A stretch of DNA of 64,000 bases from an uncultured Clostridia bacterium. Its GTDB lineage: Bacteria; Bacillota; Clostridia; Christensenellales; CAG-314. Below, one piece after another: positions 1 through 9,441 of the stretch (its first letter is position 1; the number at the start of each line of letters is the position of its first letter). The notes under the pieces are model-generated. The model made no database searches. It was not told the origin of the DNA and worked only from the letters and a program-made list of their open reading frames with translations. The position numbers were made by a program, and so were the translations under genes. The DNA is taken from positions 126,732 through 190,731 of the forward strand of contig CANQPI010000001.1 of NCBI GenBank assembly GCA_947625725.1, given 5' to 3'.

Positions 1-2
1 GC

Positions 3-1628
3 TATCATAGAGTTGAGTTAGGCGAACCCGACGTTGACGGACATTTCTTCGTTACTCCCGACGGTCTGTACGAGGATCTTGTCGATTGGGAAAACGGCTA
101 CGTTACTCGTCCCGACGGCAACGTGTGGCAGTTTTTCAAAAACGACGACACGGGCGAATTCTATTTTTCGCCGGACTTTCTCAAAAACATTGATTTGAGC
201 GACCTCGGCGCGGATTTCGTGATACAAGAGGCGAGCCTGTCGTTGTTGCAGTATCGCGGCGACGGCGTGTTCGCAATGCGCTTTGAGGATACCGTTATGG
301 ACGGCTACTATTCGCTGTTCCCCGGTTACTTTGCGCAATACTTTGCAACTGGCTTGGACGAACCGCGTTACTTTTCTACGGCTATCTCATTTGAGATCGA
401 GTTGCGCGACGGCGTATTGTACCGCGTGCATTTTGTCTACGACTATTACGGGCAGATCAGCGAGGATGTTACCCTCACTTTCGGCAATTGGAACAGTACC
501 GAGTTGCCGATAACCCTCTCCGACGACTTTATCAACGGCACCGTCGAGGGCGACTACTGCGGCAGTTGGGCGGACGACAGTTTTGCCTACGCGCTCACCG
601 TCACGCCTGATACCGCTCGGCTGAACGGCTACGACGCCGAGAATATTGTCAAAACGGCAAACGGCTACGAGTTCCAAGCGGGCGGCAGAACTTACCGCAT
701 GACGCTCAACGGCGACACCCTTGTGTTGCAGGACGGCTCAACGGCGGTTTATCTGCACCAAACGCAGTGCCCGTGGTTGGATTTCCTCGGTATTTACAGC
801 GGCGCGGACGGCAACGACGTTCCGTACAGCGTGGTGATAGGCGAAAACACCCTCACGTTGTTTGCGGGCGGAAGCATTACGACTATCGGCGAATTCGAGT
901 TCGGTTTCGAGTTTTCGCAACAGGAAGAAACGTATATCTACACCTTTGACTTTGTTTGCAACGGCGCGCACGCCTTTTTGTACCTCAACGCCAATCAGAC
1001 CAATCAATTTGTGTACGGCGAGGACCACGACAACGACGCCGACGACAAAACGGTGGTGCTTACCATTGCCGATTGCCGCTGGGAAAAATTCCTCGGAGCA
1101 TTCGAGGGGGTCGAAAACGGCGTTACTTACAGGGCTGTCGTCGCTCCCTACGGCGTGTACCTGTTTGACGGCGACGGCACAATGTACGTTGCGCAAAACA
1201 TCGAGTACAACAGTTACGAGGGCTTTACTTTCGACGTGGAAGGCGCGGAGGACAGCGTGTGTTTGGGTCAAAACGGCTACACGCAAGAGGTCAAGTCCGT
1301 CGCTCTGTATTGGGAACACACCATACGTCGCAATGTGGAAATGGATCGCGTAACTGCGGGCGGAGCGGTGCATCCCACCGACGAACTGTTCATGCAGGAG
1401 TTTTGGGGCACGTGGGTCAGCGAGGACGGCTCCGTCACCATGGTGATCACCGCCAACAAGTTGACGATAAACGGCGAGGAGATCGCCGCCTCCTACGACA
1501 ATATGGGCGGCTACCAAATCAAGTGGGGCGTTTACGTGGCAATGGAAATTGCCATTTGGAAGGGCGACGGTTGGCTGGTTCTCAGCAACGACGACACCTC
1601 GGTGGAAATGTACTTCAAAAAGGTCTAG
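3..1628 (+). CDS. Surface protein with repeated beta-rich domains (5' end outside window)
   Basis: The frame is open from the window edge, so the start and any signal peptide lie upstream; 541 residues are visible and the stop is at 1626-1628. I do not recognise a named family. The protein is acidic and rich in Tyr, Asp and Gly. It resembles the next gene: both have a segment reading about YYG..(E/D)..TLTF..WN.T.LPIT followed by a G.W domain, then units that begin with FLG.(Y/F).G or GTF.G and end with a short beta-rich stretch. The C-terminus (about the last 70 residues) has a FWGTWVSEDGSVTMVIT block that matches the end of the neighbour (GKWRTADGSIEVVIT). This points to tandem gene duplication. 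An extracellular lipoprotein role is inferred from the paralogue. The gap to the next gene is 67 bases, so the two are probably co-transcribed. Confidence 0.75.
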   Translation, partial: YHRVELGEPDVDGHFFVTPDGLYEDLVDWENGYVTRPDGNVWQFFKNDDTGEFYFSPDFLKNIDLSDLGADFVIQEASLSLLQYRGDGVFAMRFEDTVMDGYYSLFPGYFAQYFATGLDEPRYFSTAISFEIELRDGVLYRVHFVYDYYGQISEDVTLTFGNWNSTELPITLSDDFINGTVEGDYCGSWADDSFAYALTVTPDTARLNGYDAENIVKTANGYEFQAGGRTYRMTLNGDTLVLQDGSTAVYLHQTQCPWLDFLGIYSGADGNDVPYSVVIGENTLTLFAGGSITTIGEFEFGFEFSQQEETYIYTFDFVCNGAHAFLYLNANQTNQFVYGEDHDNDADDKTVVLTIADCRWEKFLGAFEGVENGVTYRAVVAPYGVYLFDGDGTMYVAQNIEYNSYEGFTFDVEGAEDSVCLGQNGYTQEVKSVALYWEHTIRRNVEMDRVTAGGAVHPTDELFMQEFWGTWVSEDGSVTMVITANKLTINGEEIAASYDNMGGYQIKWGVYVAMEIAIWKGDGWLVLSNDDTSVEMYFKKV

Positions 1629-1695
1629 TGACGGAACGTTCTGCATTTTGTAAACGTGCCCGTATTGAAATAACATACCAAAGGAGAACAAAATC

Positions 1696-4600
1696 GTGAA
1701 AACTGCAAGAAAAATATTGATGGCATTGCTGTGTTGCGTTTTGCTTGCGGCAACGGCGTCGCTTGCCGTTGCCTGCGACACGGGTTACAGCGTGGCGGTA
1801 GAGTTCGAGCAAACACAGGGTACGGTCGCCGTCAGCGCACCGTCGGACGGCAAGGCTTACCGCTCGGGAGAAAAGGTGACGGTTACGGTTGAGCCTGCAA
1901 ACGGCTACGAAGTCGATCAATTTACCGTCAACGGCAATGCCGCAGAACTTGTCGAGGGAAAGTATATTTTTGAAATAACCGAAGATACCCTTGTCAAAGT
2001 TACGTTCCGCGACGTTCGACCCGCAGAGTACACAGTGGACTTACAGGTTTCGCCGTCAGAGGGGGGGGGCACAGCCGAATTGAACCCTTCCGCGCAAAAC
2101 GGTTTGTACGCCGAGGGCGAAACGGTGGTATTGACGGTAACTCCCGCAACGGGCTATGTTGCGAACGTAACGCTTAACGGTCAACCCGTAAATTTGATCG
2201 CAGGCAAGTATTCCTTTGAGGTGCGGACGGATTCGCACTTTGTAGTTACTTTTACCGCTCTTGCGGACAAAGTTTTGCAATCGTTGCGCGGTACTCTTCT
2301 GTTCGACGGCGAGTGCGTGGAAACAGACTTCGCTTTCAACGAAAAAACATCAAAAGCATGCAGCGCGTTGTTTGACGCAACGCACAGAGCCGTGCTGTTG
2401 CAACGTTGGTACGGCGCCGCCGTCGAATTTGTTCGGTTGCACAAGGACGTTGACGGCAAAGCCGCGCTTGTTTCTCACGACGAGGACGGAGTGGTGTCAA
2501 ATCAAACTACAGATATCGATTTTGCGGATATTTTCAATCCGTTTGAACTGTTGACCGCCGACGACATCGAGATGACGGAAAAGGGCGTTTGGAAAATTTC
2601 CGATCCCGAAAAGGCGGCAAAAACAGCCAAGGCTCTTACGGGAAGAACGGAACAAATCGAGAACGTCGAACTGTACGATATCGACGGAGAGGCAGTGCGC
2701 GTCGCCGTTATATTGCCGAGAGTGCAAAGCGGCAAATGGATCGACTACCAAACCGTTTACACCTTTGAAGTGACGGGTCGCGGCGAAGTTATACCCGACG
2801 AATGGTTTCAGACTTATCAAGCGACCGCCGCGCATAGCGAACTGACTTCGGCTTTGCAAGCAGCCGCGCAAGCCGACAGTTACAAGGCGGTGTGCCGCGT
2901 AGAAGAAGACGGCGGCAAACCCTATACCTACAACATTTACTACACGCCGCAAGGCATATATCAAGATTTGGAGGGACAACAGCAGGGTTGGTTTGTCCGC
3001 GCGGACGGCGTTGTGTGGGGCTTTGACTACGACGCGGAAACGCAGCAAGTGACGCCCAATATGCAAATTTTGGAGAATTCGCAGGGGTTGGATTACCTCA
3101 AAGCCATTTTCGACCGCACCTATGCCGGCAAAGAGTTTGCAAACCTGCTTGAAAGCAAGGGCGACGGCGTGTTCGAACTGCGCCCGATAGACGTCGCGGT
3201 GGACTTTGACTCCACGGGTATCGCCGAGCAACTCGGACAGGCTTTTGCAACGGGCGTAACGCAAGTATTGTCTTTTGCCAAGGCTTCCGCAGTCAAAGTA
3301 ACCGTCCGACAGGGCGCGCTGTATCAAGTAGAACTGTACTACAATTACTACGGTTCGGAGCGCGTAACGCTCACCTTTGAAGAATGGAACACGACAACTT
3401 TGCCCATTACGATCGACGACGCCGCGCGCAACGGAAGCGTTCCCGCAAATTTTGTGGGCAGTTGGACGAGCGAACACGGCGACGTCAAGTTGGAAATGTC
3501 CTTGGACGGCATAAAACTCAACAACGATCGCGCAACCTCATTGAACTCCTTACAAGAGGGCGGCGTGCAATTTTCCGTTTCCGACGTGACCTACACCGTG
3601 ACCGCGCAGGATAACGCAGTGTTTCTTAGCGGCGGCAAATACGTATCGGAAAAGTTGGTGCAATGCGATTGGTCGTTCTTTATCGCAGATTACTTTACGC
3701 AAAGCGGCGAGGCTCAAAACTTTACTTTGCAGATAACCGCTTGGGACTTTGTTATAACTCAAAACGGCGGTCAAGTTCAACGCGCCCAAGTGACGGGATT
3801 TGAACGGTACACCGACGGCGAGGACAAATACTATCGCTTTACCGTAAAATTCGGCGACGCCGATTACGTTTTGGATCAAAAGGACGACGGCGACGACAAC
3901 GTTTGGCTGTGGTATGCCTCGGGACAAACTCGCAACGACGGCGTTACCGTTTTGCGCAACCGCAGAGAGGCTTTGCAAAGTTGGAACAATCGTCTTGGTA
4001 CTTATGTCGGCGGCGGTTACACATTGACGATCGAGGCAGACAAACTTACCTTTGGCGACGCAAACGGAAACAAGACGTTCGCAGCAGATCAATTTGTATA
4101 TTACTCCGATTGGGACTATCAAAACGAGCGCACTTTCTACCGTTTCGAATTCGAGTTCGACGGCAAACAAGCGTTAGTGCAACCCTCTTCAAGCGGAAAC
4201 TACATGACGTTGACTATCGGCGACGTTGTGTGCCGCTTGATAGACAGCGAGTACAAACAGGATTGGACAGGTCAAGAAGGCAATTTTGAAGGCGTTTCGA
4301 ACAACGTCAAATATACGTTGGAAATTACGGATACTACGGTGTTCCTCACCATTGGCGACGGCGACAAGACGGAGGCGCAAAATTTGTTTTACGACACGTC
4401 CGAGGGATTTTTGTTTGCGGTAAACGGCGTGGAGTATCGTTTCAAGAGTTACTTCAACTCGTGGGGCAATCTGGAATTCGGCGGCGACAGTATTACGTTG
4501 AACTACGTTGAACCGCAACCGGAATTGCCCGATTGGAAAGATTATATCGGCACATTCGAGGGTATTTCCGACGGCAAAACTTACACTGTGCGTATAACGG

Positions 4601-5361
4601 CGGAGGGATTGATCCTATCTGTTGACGGCGTCGAAAGCGTTGCGCAAGATTTGTCTTTCGAATCCGTTTCGGGGTTGTTTGCCTACGACGAATTTACTTT
4701 CACCATTGACGGCGTTGAGTACTCGTTAATGTCTGATAACGACTCTCACAACTCAATGACGCTGTCCTGCGACGAAACGGATCTGTATGTAATGGGTATG
4801 ACCCGCAAAAAGGAATGTGCTTGGCAAAAGTACGTCGGTACATTCGAGGGAACAAGCGGCGGCAAAACCTATGTCGTTACCATAACAGAGGACGGCTTGA
4901 CCGTCGCGATAGACGGCGTCGAAATCGTTGCGCAGGATCTGTCGTTCGACACTGTTTCAAGTTGGCTTGGTGCCTATGACGAATTTACTTTCACCTTGGA
5001 CGGCAACGGTTACACGTTGGATTCCGACGACGACGTCGGCAAAAAGATGACGTTAAGTGCAGATGATGGGTCCGTTTATGCAAGTATGGAACGCACGGAC
5101 GGCGGCGGCGAAAGTTACAAGATGTCGGAGCAAATTATCGGCAAGTGGCGTACTGCTGACGGAAGTATCGAGGTGGTTATTACCGAAGATTCCGTCACAA
5201 TCAACGGCGAAGAAGTCGCCGATATGGAAATCGACCAATTTGGTGAACCGAGTTTTACCTGGAAGGGCAAACTGTTTTTGACAACCACCTACGACGGACA
5301 GTCAATGGACCTGTTTGACGAAGAAATGGAAGAGGAATACACCCTCAACAGGGTCGAGTAA
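1696..5361 (+). CDS. Large lipoprotein with two InlB-like repeats and C-terminal beta-rich repeats
   Basis: The protein has 1221 residues. The GTG start at 1696 is preceded by AAGGAG. Residues 1-27 form a lipoprotein signal ending in LAVAC, so it should be lipid-anchored at Cys27 on the outside of the membrane. Residues about 30-185 hold two divergent InlB/Flg_new-type repeats (V..G..V.LTV.PA.GY.V....NG). The middle shares the YYG..TLTF..WN.T.LPIT segment with the upstream paralogue. The last third has several units of about 85-90 residues of the form YIGTFEG.SDGKTYTV.IT..GL....DGVE..AQDLSF. The final 70 residues match the end of the upstream gene. Function is unknown; binding to a surface ligand or polysaccharide is a guess from the architecture. 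A run of nine G at 2061-2069 lies inside the second InlB-like repeat and could make expression phase-variable. Confidence 0.85.
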   Translation: MKTARKILMALLCCVLLAATASLAVACDTGYSVAVEFEQTQGTVAVSAPSDGKAYRSGEKVTVTVEPANGYEVDQFTVNGNAAELVEGKYIFEITEDTLVKVTFRDVRPAEYTVDLQVSPSEGGGTAELNPSAQNGLYAEGETVVLTVTPATGYVANVTLNGQPVNLIAGKYSFEVRTDSHFVVTFTALADKVLQSLRGTLLFDGECVETDFAFNEKTSKACSALFDATHRAVLLQRWYGAAVEFVRLHKDVDGKAALVSHDEDGVVSNQTTDIDFADIFNPFELLTADDIEMTEKGVWKISDPEKAAKTAKALTGRTEQIENVELYDIDGEAVRVAVILPRVQSGKWIDYQTVYTFEVTGRGEVIPDEWFQTYQATAAHSELTSALQAAAQADSYKAVCRVEEDGGKPYTYNIYYTPQGIYQDLEGQQQGWFVRADGVVWGFDYDAETQQVTPNMQILENSQGLDYLKAIFDRTYAGKEFANLLESKGDGVFELRPIDVAVDFDSTGIAEQLGQAFATGVTQVLSFAKASAVKVTVRQGALYQVELYYNYYGSERVTLTFEEWNTTTLPITIDDAARNGSVPANFVGSWTSEHGDVKLEMSLDGIKLNNDRATSLNSLQEGGVQFSVSDVTYTVTAQDNAVFLSGGKYVSEKLVQCDWSFFIADYFTQSGEAQNFTLQITAWDFVITQNGGQVQRAQVTGFERYTDGEDKYYRFTVKFGDADYVLDQKDDGDDNVWLWYASGQTRNDGVTVLRNRREALQSWNNRLGTYVGGGYTLTIEADKLTFGDANGNKTFAADQFVYYSDWDYQNERTFYRFEFEFDGKQALVQPSSSGNYMTLTIGDVVCRLIDSEYKQDWTGQEGNFEGVSNNVKYTLEITDTTVFLTIGDGDKTEAQNLFYDTSEGFLFAVNGVEYRFKSYFNSWGNLEFGGDSITLNYVEPQPELPDWKDYIGTFEGISDGKTYTVRITAEGLILSVDGVESVAQDLSFESVSGLFAYDEFTFTIDGVEYSLMSDNDSHNSMTLSCDETDLYVMGMTRKKECAWQKYVGTFEGTSGGKTYVVTITEDGLTVAIDGVEIVAQDLSFDTVSSWLGAYDEFTFTLDGNGYTLDSDDDVGKKMTLSADDGSVYASMERTDGGGESYKMSEQIIGKWRTADGSIEVVITEDSVTINGEEVADMEIDQFGEPSFTWKGKLFLTTTYDGQSMDLFDEEMEEEYTLNRVE

Positions 5362-5401
5362 ACCTTGACGCGACGCCTTGCATTAAAATTGCGTCAAACA
5401 G

Positions 5402-5430
5402 TTGCAAATTGGCGCGGTGTGTGCTACAAT
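5402..5430 (+). promoter_or_regulatory. Promoter of secG operon
   Basis: TTGCAA, 17-base spacer, TACAAT, with TGC directly before the -10 box (extended -10). It lies 65 bases before the secG start. Confidence 0.75.
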
Positions 5431-5494
5431 ATACAAGCATAACAGAATTATAGGGGTATATTATGCCCTGTTTCTTTGACGGAGGTCACACAAA

Positions 5495-5863
5495 GTGTTG
5501 AATTTTTTACTTGTTGAAGTACCTGCAGGCGTAGTTGCCGGTATCCGTATCGCTCTTGTCGCTCTCGCGTTGATTTGCACGGGTTTCATTATTTTTGTGG
5601 TAATGAAGCAGTCGGGCAACTCCGACGGCACGGAGGCGTTTACGGGCAGTTCTCAAAAGGACGACAGCGAGTCCTACTACGGCAAAAACGCCGGTTCTCG
5701 TCTGGACGCAAAACTCAAACTGTGGACATACATTTGCGCGGGCGTGCTTGCACTTTGCTGCATTGCCATGATCATTGTCAGCGTTATCTTTCCTTCAGCA
5801 GAACCGCAAGCCGCACCGCAAGTTGGGGCTATGCTGAACATTATCACTGCGCTTTTGCGGTAA
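5495..5863 (+). CDS. secG: SecG subunit of the Sec translocase
   Basis: This 122-residue protein has the SecG layout: a first membrane helix at about residues 12-37 (VAGIRIALVALALICTGFII) and a second at about 74-96, joined by a polar loop rich in Gly, Ser and Asp that includes a GSSQKDDSESYYGKNAGSR stretch. SecG sits beside SecY in the membrane and helps SecA-driven export. The GTG start at 5495 follows GGAGGT with good spacing. The protein is longer than most Gram-positive SecG (about 75-80 residues) because of a longer loop and a C-terminal tail. It precedes rnr and smpB, the usual secG-rnr-smpB order, which strongly supports the call. A terminator follows at 5881. Confidence 0.9.
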   Translation: MLNFLLVEVPAGVVAGIRIALVALALICTGFIIFVVMKQSGNSDGTEAFTGSSQKDDSESYYGKNAGSRLDAKLKLWTYICAGVLALCCIAMIIVSVIFPSAEPQAAPQVGAMLNIITALLR

Positions 5864-5880
5864 CATAACGTGCATTTTGC

Positions 5881-5909
5881 GGGGACGACACAAGTCGTCC
5901 CTATTTTTT
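5881..5909 (+). terminator. Rho-independent terminator after secG
   Basis: GGGACGAC, loop ACAA, GTCGTCCC, then TATTTTTT. It rules out the upstream TTG at 5908 as the start of the next gene. Confidence 0.85.
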
Positions 5910-6015
5910 GGCTCTGCGGGCGGTTTTGCGCGTCGCGTTTGGCGGGACGCCGACCGACGAACAGAAAGATAAATTTGCCGAAAATAAATTTAACAAACGG
6001 GAACAAACTTTATAT

Positions 6016-8121
6016 ATGACTTTTACTGAAAAAATTTACAATATCATAGACCGCACGGAGGGACGGTATTTTACCGCCAAGCAACTGTACGGAATTTTGC
6101 AAACGAGATCCACCGTCGAACGCCGAGCCGTCGTCGAAGCGTTGCGCGCGTTGGAGCAGGACAACCGCATTGTCTACGACGCCCGCAACAACAGGTATCG
6201 CAAGGCGGCGGAGGGCGAGTTCGGCAAGGCGGAGTTTCAAGCAAATCAGCGCGGATTCGGCTTTTTGATCCGCGAGGACGGCGACGACCTGTTTGTACCC
6301 GCGTCCAAAACTCACGGAGCGTTTCACCGCGACGTGGTGCTGTATCGTCGTTTGAGCGGCACTCGTGACGAAGCGGAGATAGTCAAAGTGTTGGAGCGCG
6401 GCACGACGCGCGTTGTGGGCACTTACGACAAGAGCAAAAATGCGCGTTTTGTAATTCCCGACGACGGCAGATTTGTTTCCGACGTGTACATTTTGCCCAA
6501 AAAGGATCTTCGCGCGCAAAACGGACAAAAGGTGGTGGCGCATATCCTGAACTATCCGCAGGACAACCGCAACTGTCCCGAGGGCGAGATCGTGGAGATA
6601 TTGGGCTTTCCCCAAGACAAAGACGTGGATATTTTGTCCGTTGCGGCGACGTACGGATTGTCGCAGAGTTTCCCCGACGAGGCGCAACGCCGCGCCGAAC
6701 TCGTTCCGCAAACCGTTTGTTCTGCGGATCTGGCGGGCAGGCGCGATTTGCGCGGCAAGCGCGTCTTTACCGTGGACGGCGAGGACGCCAAGGATCTGGA
6801 CGACGCCGTTTCCGTCGAGCGCGACGGCGAATACTACATTTTGGGCGTACACATAGCCGACGTAAGTCACTATGTTTTGTCGGAGGGAGATATCGACAAA
6901 GAGGCTTTTGCCCGCGGCACAAGCGTATATTTGCCGCAAACGGTATTTCCCATGCTTCCGCGCCAATTGAGCAACGGCATTTGCTCGCTGTACGAGGGCG
7001 TGGACAGACTGACCCTCAGTTGCCAAATGAAGATAGACAAGCGCGGCAAGGTGGTGGACAGCGAAATTTTCCCCTCGGTGATACGCAGCGTTCACCGAAT
7101 GACCTACGCCGAAGTGCAAGGGATATTGGACGGCGACAGAAAACCGACCGAGCGGTATGCCGACGTGGCGGACGACATTGCCGTTATGGGAGAACTCGCT
7201 CGCGTGCTTTCGGACAAGCGCAACAAGCGCGGCAATATCGAATTCGCCTCCAAGGAAGTTGTTTTTGTACAGGACGAAAAGGGCGAAGTGGTGGATATTC
7301 GTCTTGCGGAGAACAGTTTTTCGCATACGCTCATAGAGGAGTTTATGATCGTCGCCAACGAAACGGTCGCGGAATTTGCCTCCGCATGCGGTTTGCCCTT
7401 TGTTTACCGCGTGCATGCGCAACCCGATCGCGCCAAAGCGGACGTGCTGTTCGCCTTGCTCAAAGGGCTGGGCATAAACGTCCCCCGTCCGCAGGAGTTG
7501 CACAACTCCGTCTTGCAAAAAGCGCTTATGCAAGCAAAACAAACGCCCTACTTCGATCTTGTAAACGACGTTATGTTGCGCACAATGCAAAAGGCAAAGT
7601 ACAGCGATACCAACACGGGACACTTCGGCTTGGCGTCCGGTTGTTACTGTCACTTTACTTCTCCTATCAGACGTTACGCCGATCTGACGGTACACCGCGT
7701 ACTCAAAACGGCTCTCGCGGGCAAAATGACGGACAAAGCCGTCGCCGCCTACGAGGAACTTTGCGCGAGATCTGCCGAGCAGTCCTCCCGCCGCGAAAAA
7801 ATAGCCGACGAAGCGGAGCGCAAAGCCTGCGACGTCAAACGGTGCGCCTACGCCGCGCGATTGATAGGGCAGGAGTTCGAGGCGATCGTATCCGGCGTTA
7901 CCGAGCGCGGAATCTTTGCCGAGTTGCCCAACACGGTGGAGGGGTTTGTTTCGGTGGAACAATTGGGCGAGATGACTTACGACCCCGAGCGTTTTTGTCT
8001 GTTCAACGACGCTTTGCGTTTCAGTTTGGGCGACAAAGTGACCGTCAGGGTGGCGTCCGTCAACAGACAAGCGTGCAAAATCGACTTTGACGTCGTTTTG
8101 AAAGGTTCAACGGCAAAATAA
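6016..8121 (+). CDS. rnr: Ribonuclease R
   Basis: RNase R is a processive 3'-to-5' exoribonuclease that degrades structured RNA and works with tmRNA-SmpB in quality control. The 701-residue protein has the family order: an N-terminal winged-helix region (about 1-65), cold-shock domains (about 70-220), the RNB catalytic domain (about 245-570) and a C-terminal S1 domain (about 612-695). The RNB signature is clear: DGEDAKDLDDAVSV supplies the metal-binding aspartates, followed by GVHIADVSHYV, and later HFTSPIRRYADL. I chose ATG 6016 because the frame further upstream runs through the secG terminator. The ribosome binding site is weak. Neighbours secG and smpB support the call. Confidence 0.95.
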   Translation: MTFTEKIYNIIDRTEGRYFTAKQLYGILQTRSTVERRAVVEALRALEQDNRIVYDARNNRYRKAAEGEFGKAEFQANQRGFGFLIREDGDDLFVPASKTHGAFHRDVVLYRRLSGTRDEAEIVKVLERGTTRVVGTYDKSKNARFVIPDDGRFVSDVYILPKKDLRAQNGQKVVAHILNYPQDNRNCPEGEIVEILGFPQDKDVDILSVAATYGLSQSFPDEAQRRAELVPQTVCSADLAGRRDLRGKRVFTVDGEDAKDLDDAVSVERDGEYYILGVHIADVSHYVLSEGDIDKEAFARGTSVYLPQTVFPMLPRQLSNGICSLYEGVDRLTLSCQMKIDKRGKVVDSEIFPSVIRSVHRMTYAEVQGILDGDRKPTERYADVADDIAVMGELARVLSDKRNKRGNIEFASKEVVFVQDEKGEVVDIRLAENSFSHTLIEEFMIVANETVAEFASACGLPFVYRVHAQPDRAKADVLFALLKGLGINVPRPQELHNSVLQKALMQAKQTPYFDLVNDVMLRTMQKAKYSDTNTGHFGLASGCYCHFTSPIRRYADLTVHRVLKTALAGKMTDKAVAAYEELCARSAEQSSRREKIADEAERKACDVKRCAYAARLIGQEFEAIVSGVTERGIFAELPNTVEGFVSVEQLGEMTYDPERFCLFNDALRFSLGDKVTVRVASVNRQACKIDFDVVLKGSTAK

Positions 8122-8152
8122 GCGTTCAAACAATTTATTTTTGCGTAGCCCG

Positions 8153-8182
8153 TTGACCTTAAATTTACTTTTGAGTTATAAT
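8153..8182 (+). promoter_or_regulatory. Promoter of small membrane protein gene
   Basis: TTGACC, 18-base spacer, TATAAT, 74 bases before the ATG at 8256. Confidence 0.65.
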
Positions 8183-8255
8183 ATATTTGCAAAACTGTTA
8201 CAATGGGATAGTTTAGTCGTAACTTTCCATTGCGACAAAAAGGCGGATCTTACAA

Positions 8256-8681
8256 ATGTGGGACAAAATTCTCCCTTGGATAGGCGGCATTTTTGCCGCT
8301 GTGGGCGTAGTGCTGGTGTTTTATGATGTGATAACCACCATAAAACGCCGCGACAAAACAAAAACAAATATTGCGGGCTTGGTCATTCTGTCCGTAGCCG
8401 TTGTCGGTTACGTAATTACCGACCTCGTTTTGCCCAACGTAATGGAAAATAGCCCTTGGCCTCCGTTGGCATCGTTTGCATGGATCGCGCTGTTTTGGGT
8501 GTACGTCATTTTGGACGCGGTGGTGACTATGGGCGACATCAAACTCGTGCGCCGCGAGCGCAAACAGGCAAAGTCGGCGGCAGCCGCCGAAGCGGAACAA
8601 ACGGAACAAACGCAAACGGACAAAACTCCGTCCGCGGACGCGCAGGAGAAAGACTCTGCCGACGATAATTCGGAACAATGA
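8256..8681 (+). CDS. Small membrane protein with acidic tail
   Basis: This 141-residue protein is not recognised. It has three predicted membrane helices (about 5-27, 40-62 and 72-94) and then a polar tail of about 45 residues rich in Ala, Glu, Gln and Asp, probably disordered. A basic RRERKQAK stretch directly after helix 3 places the tail in the cytoplasm by the positive-inside rule. The AAGGCGG before the ATG is an acceptable ribosome binding site and there is a good promoter upstream. It sits between rnr and smpB, but nothing in its sequence links it to RNA metabolism. Confidence 0.7.
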   Translation: MWDKILPWIGGIFAAVGVVLVFYDVITTIKRRDKTKTNIAGLVILSVAVVGYVITDLVLPNVMENSPWPPLASFAWIALFWVYVILDAVVTMGDIKLVRRERKQAKSAAAAEAEQTEQTQTDKTPSADAQEKDSADDNSEQ

Positions 8682-8848
8682 CCAAATTTTTGCGCCGTTT
8701 TTGCGGCAAATGTCCGACCGCTCGGGCGTTCGTCGAGGGATTTTGTCCTAAAATAGGCAACGTAACGGCACAAGCATGTCCGTTGACGGGCAAACGGTAT
8801 GTTTGTTTTGCTCGGCGCAACGGGTAGTAGGAATATAACAAGGCATAT

Positions 8849-9295
8849 ATGAAACTTATCACCACCAACAAAAAGGCATATCACAACTACAACATAGTGG
8901 AAACGTTGGAGTGCGGAGTGAACCTCATAGGTTGCGAGGTCAAATCTCTCCGAAAGGGAGAGGTGAACCTTGCCGATTCCTACTGCAAAATTTTTAACGG
9001 CAATTTGATTTTGGTAAACTGCCACATCAAAAATTACGACAAGGGCAGTTACAGCAACGTCGCCTCGCGCAGGGATCGCAGACTGCTTGCGCACAACCGC
9101 GAGATCATGCGCATGTTGGGCAAGGTAAAGGAAAAGGGTTACTCTATCGTGCCGCTCAAAATGTACTTCAAGGACAGCCTCGTCAAGGTGGAGGTTGCGC
9201 TTGTCAAGGGCAAACGCGACTACGACAAAAAGGACGCCATTGCCGCACGCGATTTGGAGCGCGACGTGCAACGCACCCTCAAAGAATACTCGTAA
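8849..9295 (+). CDS. smpB: SsrA-binding protein SmpB
   Basis: SmpB binds tmRNA and carries it to stalled ribosomes for trans-translation. The 148-residue length is typical. Family features are visible: the N-terminal NKKAYHNYNIVETLECGVNLIGCEVKSLR, the GEVNLADSYCKI segment, a central HIKNYDKGSY...DRRLLAHNREI region, and the basic C-terminal tail KGKRDYDKKDAIAARDLERDVQR that reads the empty mRNA channel. An AAGG lies 7 bases before the ATG. The tmRNA gene itself often follows smpB but is not seen here; the next gene is convergent typA. Confidence 0.97.
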   Translation: MKLITTNKKAYHNYNIVETLECGVNLIGCEVKSLRKGEVNLADSYCKIFNGNLILVNCHIKNYDKGSYSNVASRRDRRLLAHNREIMRMLGKVKEKGYSIVPLKMYFKDSLVKVEVALVKGKRDYDKKDAIAARDLERDVQRTLKEYS

Positions 9296-9320
9296 CCCGT
9301 ATCCGAAATTTTTTGTTGAA

Positions 9321-9362
9321 AAACCGACGCTTTCCGCTACAACGGAAAGCGTCGGTTTACTG
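9321..9362 (+). terminator. Bidirectional terminator between smpB and typA
   Basis: A 16-bp perfect stem (AAACCGACGCTTTCCG / CGGAAAGCGTCGGTTT) with loop CTACAA. T-rich sequence follows on both strands, so it can end both convergent genes. Confidence 0.85.
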
Positions 9363-9441
9363 TTTTCGGTATTGTTGTGGTGCAAGTTTTTCTAATCAAA
9401 GTTCCGATTTCTTGCGTTTGGTCGGAAAAAAGAGGCGACGC

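Noticed and set aside
738..1781. Long minus-strand frames opposite the first lipoprotein genes, rnr, glmS, pfkA and the topoisomerase genes
   Set aside because: They are antisense shadows caused by codon bias of the real genes; no ribosome binding sites and no recognisable motifs.
5908..6015. N-terminal extension of RNase R from TTG 5908
   Set aside because: The TTG is in the T run of the secG terminator; the family starts near MTFTEKIYNIID at 6016.
9296..9441. tmRNA gene after smpB
   Set aside because: The interval is only 146 bases and is occupied by a bidirectional terminator.
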